From the NCBI GenBank assembly GCA_026261815.1, contig JAMPIT010000884.1, positions 16,700,210 through 16,764,209 of the forward strand: 64,000 nucleotides of DNA, in the 5' to 3' direction. The DNA is from Monarcha castaneiventris obscurior (Eukaryota; Chordata; Aves; Passeriformes; Monarchidae). Shown here piece after piece: positions 61,201 to 64,000 of this stretch (position 1 is its first letter; each line of letters begins with the position of its first letter). The translations under genes and the position numbers were made by a program. The notes beneath the pieces are model-generated. The model made no database searches and was not told where the DNA came from. It was given only the letters and a program-made list of their open reading frames with translations.

Positions 61201-64000
61201 ACAAAGGGGGCTGTTGCTTTTTCCCTGCCCACAGAGCTGCCCAACAACTCACCTTACAGGGGAGAGGAGCATCACTGTGCAACCCAAGCCACAGCTGCTG
61301 CCAGCTCCAGGCACAGCATCGCCCCCAAAAGTGTCTCCCTCCTTTACCCAGGGTGTGAGTCCAAAACTGCTGCTGCCAAAATCCTCATCTTTCAAACAGC
61401 CCATCTCCAGACACCAGCAAGATGGGCTTGGAATTGGCTTCCTCTGATGCATATTGGGAGTCACCCAGAAGCCTACATTTCCTCGTGTTTCAGATGTTTG
61501 TTATCAGCACCAAGCCTTGGTTTTGGTCAACATTTTTTGTCACTAGATGCTATTTTATCCTGGGCGTTAAAATTTTTAATAACTTTTTTCCCCTGGAAGA
61601 TTTTCCACGTTTCTTTTCTGTGGAAAACCTGCAACACCTGGCTTGTTGGGATTGTACAGGTCACTCATCTCCAAGTTACATAAGAGGAGGGTGTGAGCCC
61701 TCTCTCTCTGATGTTAGTTAGCTTTTTTTGCCCAGTCATGATCCCCTCAAGTAATCTCAGATCGTATCAGCCCACAGACTGAACAAATCTTGAATGGGAG
61801 CAGGGATTAATATTCAAGAGATGCTTGCTTATTTGCAATGCTGGTCTTTAAACTGTTTCTTGAAAGGAAAAAGTATTTAAAATTATTTAACTTGGCGGGG
61901 CTGGAAAGCCTTTGTTTTGTTTAAAATCTCTCCAACACTTCCCCTTCCCGATTATTTATCTGTGTATGCTTGGAAAGAGGCTGGCTCTTAATTCTGCATG
62001 GAGGAAGCAGTAGGTGAGGCAAGTTGTAGAGGATCTGAGGTTTCATCTCCTTTTTCTTACTGGCAACAACAACCCCCCTTACACAGTGCCCCAGATGAAT
62101 GGAATTTAACAGACAGTGGTCAGATGGAAGGCATGGGTGTCAGGGCACTCATTTTATCCTTCTCTGGGGTTGACACCAAATAGTTGCAGAGGGTTTTTTC
62201 ACAAGCAAGAGGAATTTAGGGCAAACTTTATCACGTAGAACTTAAGTAGAACCTTAACAGAAAAAAGTCTAGAAAAAGAGATATTTTTTACCTAAGTAGA
62301 CCAGGCTAATCCTAACTGCACTGCAGTGTTTCAGACATAAAATGCCATAGAGTGAAAAGTGTTGTCCCCAACCTCAGACCCCCGTGGTTCTCTTGGAGTC
62401 TTGGTTTTCAACAACAACACATATTCACACTGAAGTTATGCCTAAAATTAGTAGGAGCAGCCAAGAAGTACCAAACTGAATAAAAGACAACTTATCTTTT
62501 TAAATGTTAAGTAGTTTTCAGTGGGGAGGGGGGAAAAAAAGTTCCTTTTGCTTTTGGAAGCTGAAGCTTTGGCCTGAGCTGCACTTATGCAGTCAAAGGC
62601 ACCCTCAACATCTTGTAACAACAGAGAGATAACGTGGTTATCTCGTGGCACCAGACAGCTCAGTCCTGCACCTGACGCTGGAGCTCCTCAACAGGTTTTA
62701 ATCAGATTCAGGTTTTTCCTCTACTGGCAGAGAGTCTCAGGAACATAAGGCTGGGCTCAAGTGGCACCTCTGCCTCTCTGGGCAGCTGGCTAAGAGTCAG
62801 CTTTGCTCTGTGCAGGGTCTGATCTCCCAGCACAGCTAGGAGCAGGAATTCAGGCACCTCTCCTTGGTTAAATACACCATGGAGCAGCTCTGTGATGGAG
62901 CAGAAGTATTGCAAAGCTCATCAGCACAGCCCCAGCTGGGCACTGTGGCAGACATGACACAAAAAAAAAATTAGAAAGTGCACCACACGTATTTGACAAG
63001 ATACAGAACTTATTTAAATACACACATCAAATTATCTCTCTCTTCCTGCCCAAGTCCTAACTTCTCTGTAACATTATTAATATGTGATGTGTGCTTGTGA
63101 ATCCATGCTAGAACTTCATGCAGCTATTGCAGGAATGTATCTGAAATCCTACCATGGCCTGTTTTCAAATGTGAGAGACACAAAATGGGTGAAAACCTGA
63201 GTTTTTGTGTTTGGGACTATTTACCAAACGGTTTGTATATTCTGAATGAACCTTATGTAAGAGTCAACATGTTCAAACAGCCAAAAATAGGTCGGAAAAA
63301 CTTTAGTGAGCAAATTCACAATATTTCTTCGAGTCTTATTTTTAGCCCATTAAAAGCTATGTGTTTTGCCTACTTCCTGCAGCTTTTGTTTCCTTCCAAC
63401 AGCCCAGAAAACACCAATATCTCTAAGGATTTCAGCAGAATCCTAGGGTAGAGATCTACACCTCAGTGTCTGTGGTGTCACCCAATAACGGAATTATTTC
63501 CATTTATTTTAAGCAAAACCAAACCCACCAGAAAACCCTACCAAAGCATACCACAATTAAGTTAAATAAGCTCCACAAGGAGGCATTTTGCACTTGCAGA
63601 AGGAGATACACATAATATTTTGCTTGTTGTCTCATTACTGCATTTCTTGAGCAAATGAAGAAAGAGTAAGAGACCTAAGAAAGTGTGGCCGACCGAGATC
63701 CTTCACTTACTCACTCCCTCCTCCTTTATATACTATTTTTACCATAATACCATAACTTACTATAATATCCAAACATTATGATAAGTGAGTAACTTTCCCA
63801 AAGAGTAGATCCAAACTAGAGAAGGTTTGCCCAGAAAAACAATTACCAGGAGAGGCTGGATTGAGGAGGGCAGGGCCAACACGGTCATTAAATAAATAAA
63901 AGCTCTCCCTGCCTGCAAATCGCTGCAGCCTCCGAAACAGATTTAGATGCAGCCTCACCTAGAGCTCATCAAAGCAGGCTATTCTCGAAGCGACAAAGGC
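58287..64000. other. Unassigned sequence to the window end
   Basis: About 5.7 kb. No gene or known repeat recognised. A 17-A run lies at 59911-59927. A TACA/TATA low-complexity patch is at 61045-61080. The longest frame is 60989-61447 (152 codons), which overlaps another frame and an opposite-strand frame and has no family. The frame 63185-63451 (88 codons) is also unrecognised. Confidence 0.5.

Overview
The window looks like vertebrate, and more precisely avian, non-coding nuclear DNA. No complete protein-coding gene, rRNA, tRNA or bacterial-type operon could be supported on either strand. The open frames are short, overlap one another on both strands, and mostly lack any recognisable protein family. 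The organism call rests on the interspersed repeats. There are several CR1 retrotransposon tails with the bird/reptile 3' end, and three long terminal repeats (LTRs) whose sequence style I recognise from neoavian, probably songbird, endogenous retroviruses. Family names are from memory and no repeat library was searched.

Layout. 1-9 kb: mostly unassigned sequence with one CR1 tail (about 1.68 kb) and a well-bounded solo LTR (2430-2860, 9-bp terminal inverted repeats, 4-bp target duplication). A small 18-bp tandem repeat lies at 3.9 kb and a GC box at 4.05 kb. 9-20 kb: AT-rich unassigned sequence with a tandem pair of TATA-like motifs, a 14-G run, a paired SOX-type motif in an enhancer-like AT-rich stretch (13.9 kb), a 25-bp duplication, and an ancient MIR-like SINE relic (19.4 kb). 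20-31 kb: the repeat-rich and most GC-rich part. It holds an old, deleted CR1 with reverse-transcriptase-region remnants (24.9-25.4 kb), a younger CR1 3' end on the minus strand (26.4-27.1 kb), a roughly 1-kb solo LTR on the minus strand (28.5-29.5 kb) and a short plus-strand CR1 tail (30.9-31.0 kb). 31-51 kb: AT-rich unassigned sequence with an unusual set of three alternating inverted motifs (34.75-34.81 kb), a 47-bp x 5 minisatellite (38.06-38.30 kb), homopolymer tracts and one CR1 tail (44.3 kb). 51-53 kb: an old minus-strand CR1 followed by an intact-looking plus-strand ERVL-type solo LTR (52305-52851). 53-64 kb: unassigned sequence with one candidate exon (58045-58286) that has good splice signals and two long open frames, plus a strongly AT-rich patch near 57.5 kb.

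The repeats are independent insertions of different ages, so there is no evidence of genes working together here. The window is best read as intergenic or deep intronic sequence. The observations most worth checking are the candidate exon at 58 kb, the three-arm inverted motif at 34.75 kb, the 47-bp minisatellite, and the enhancer-like SOX/POU motif clusters. I found nothing that convincingly amounts to a new biological system.
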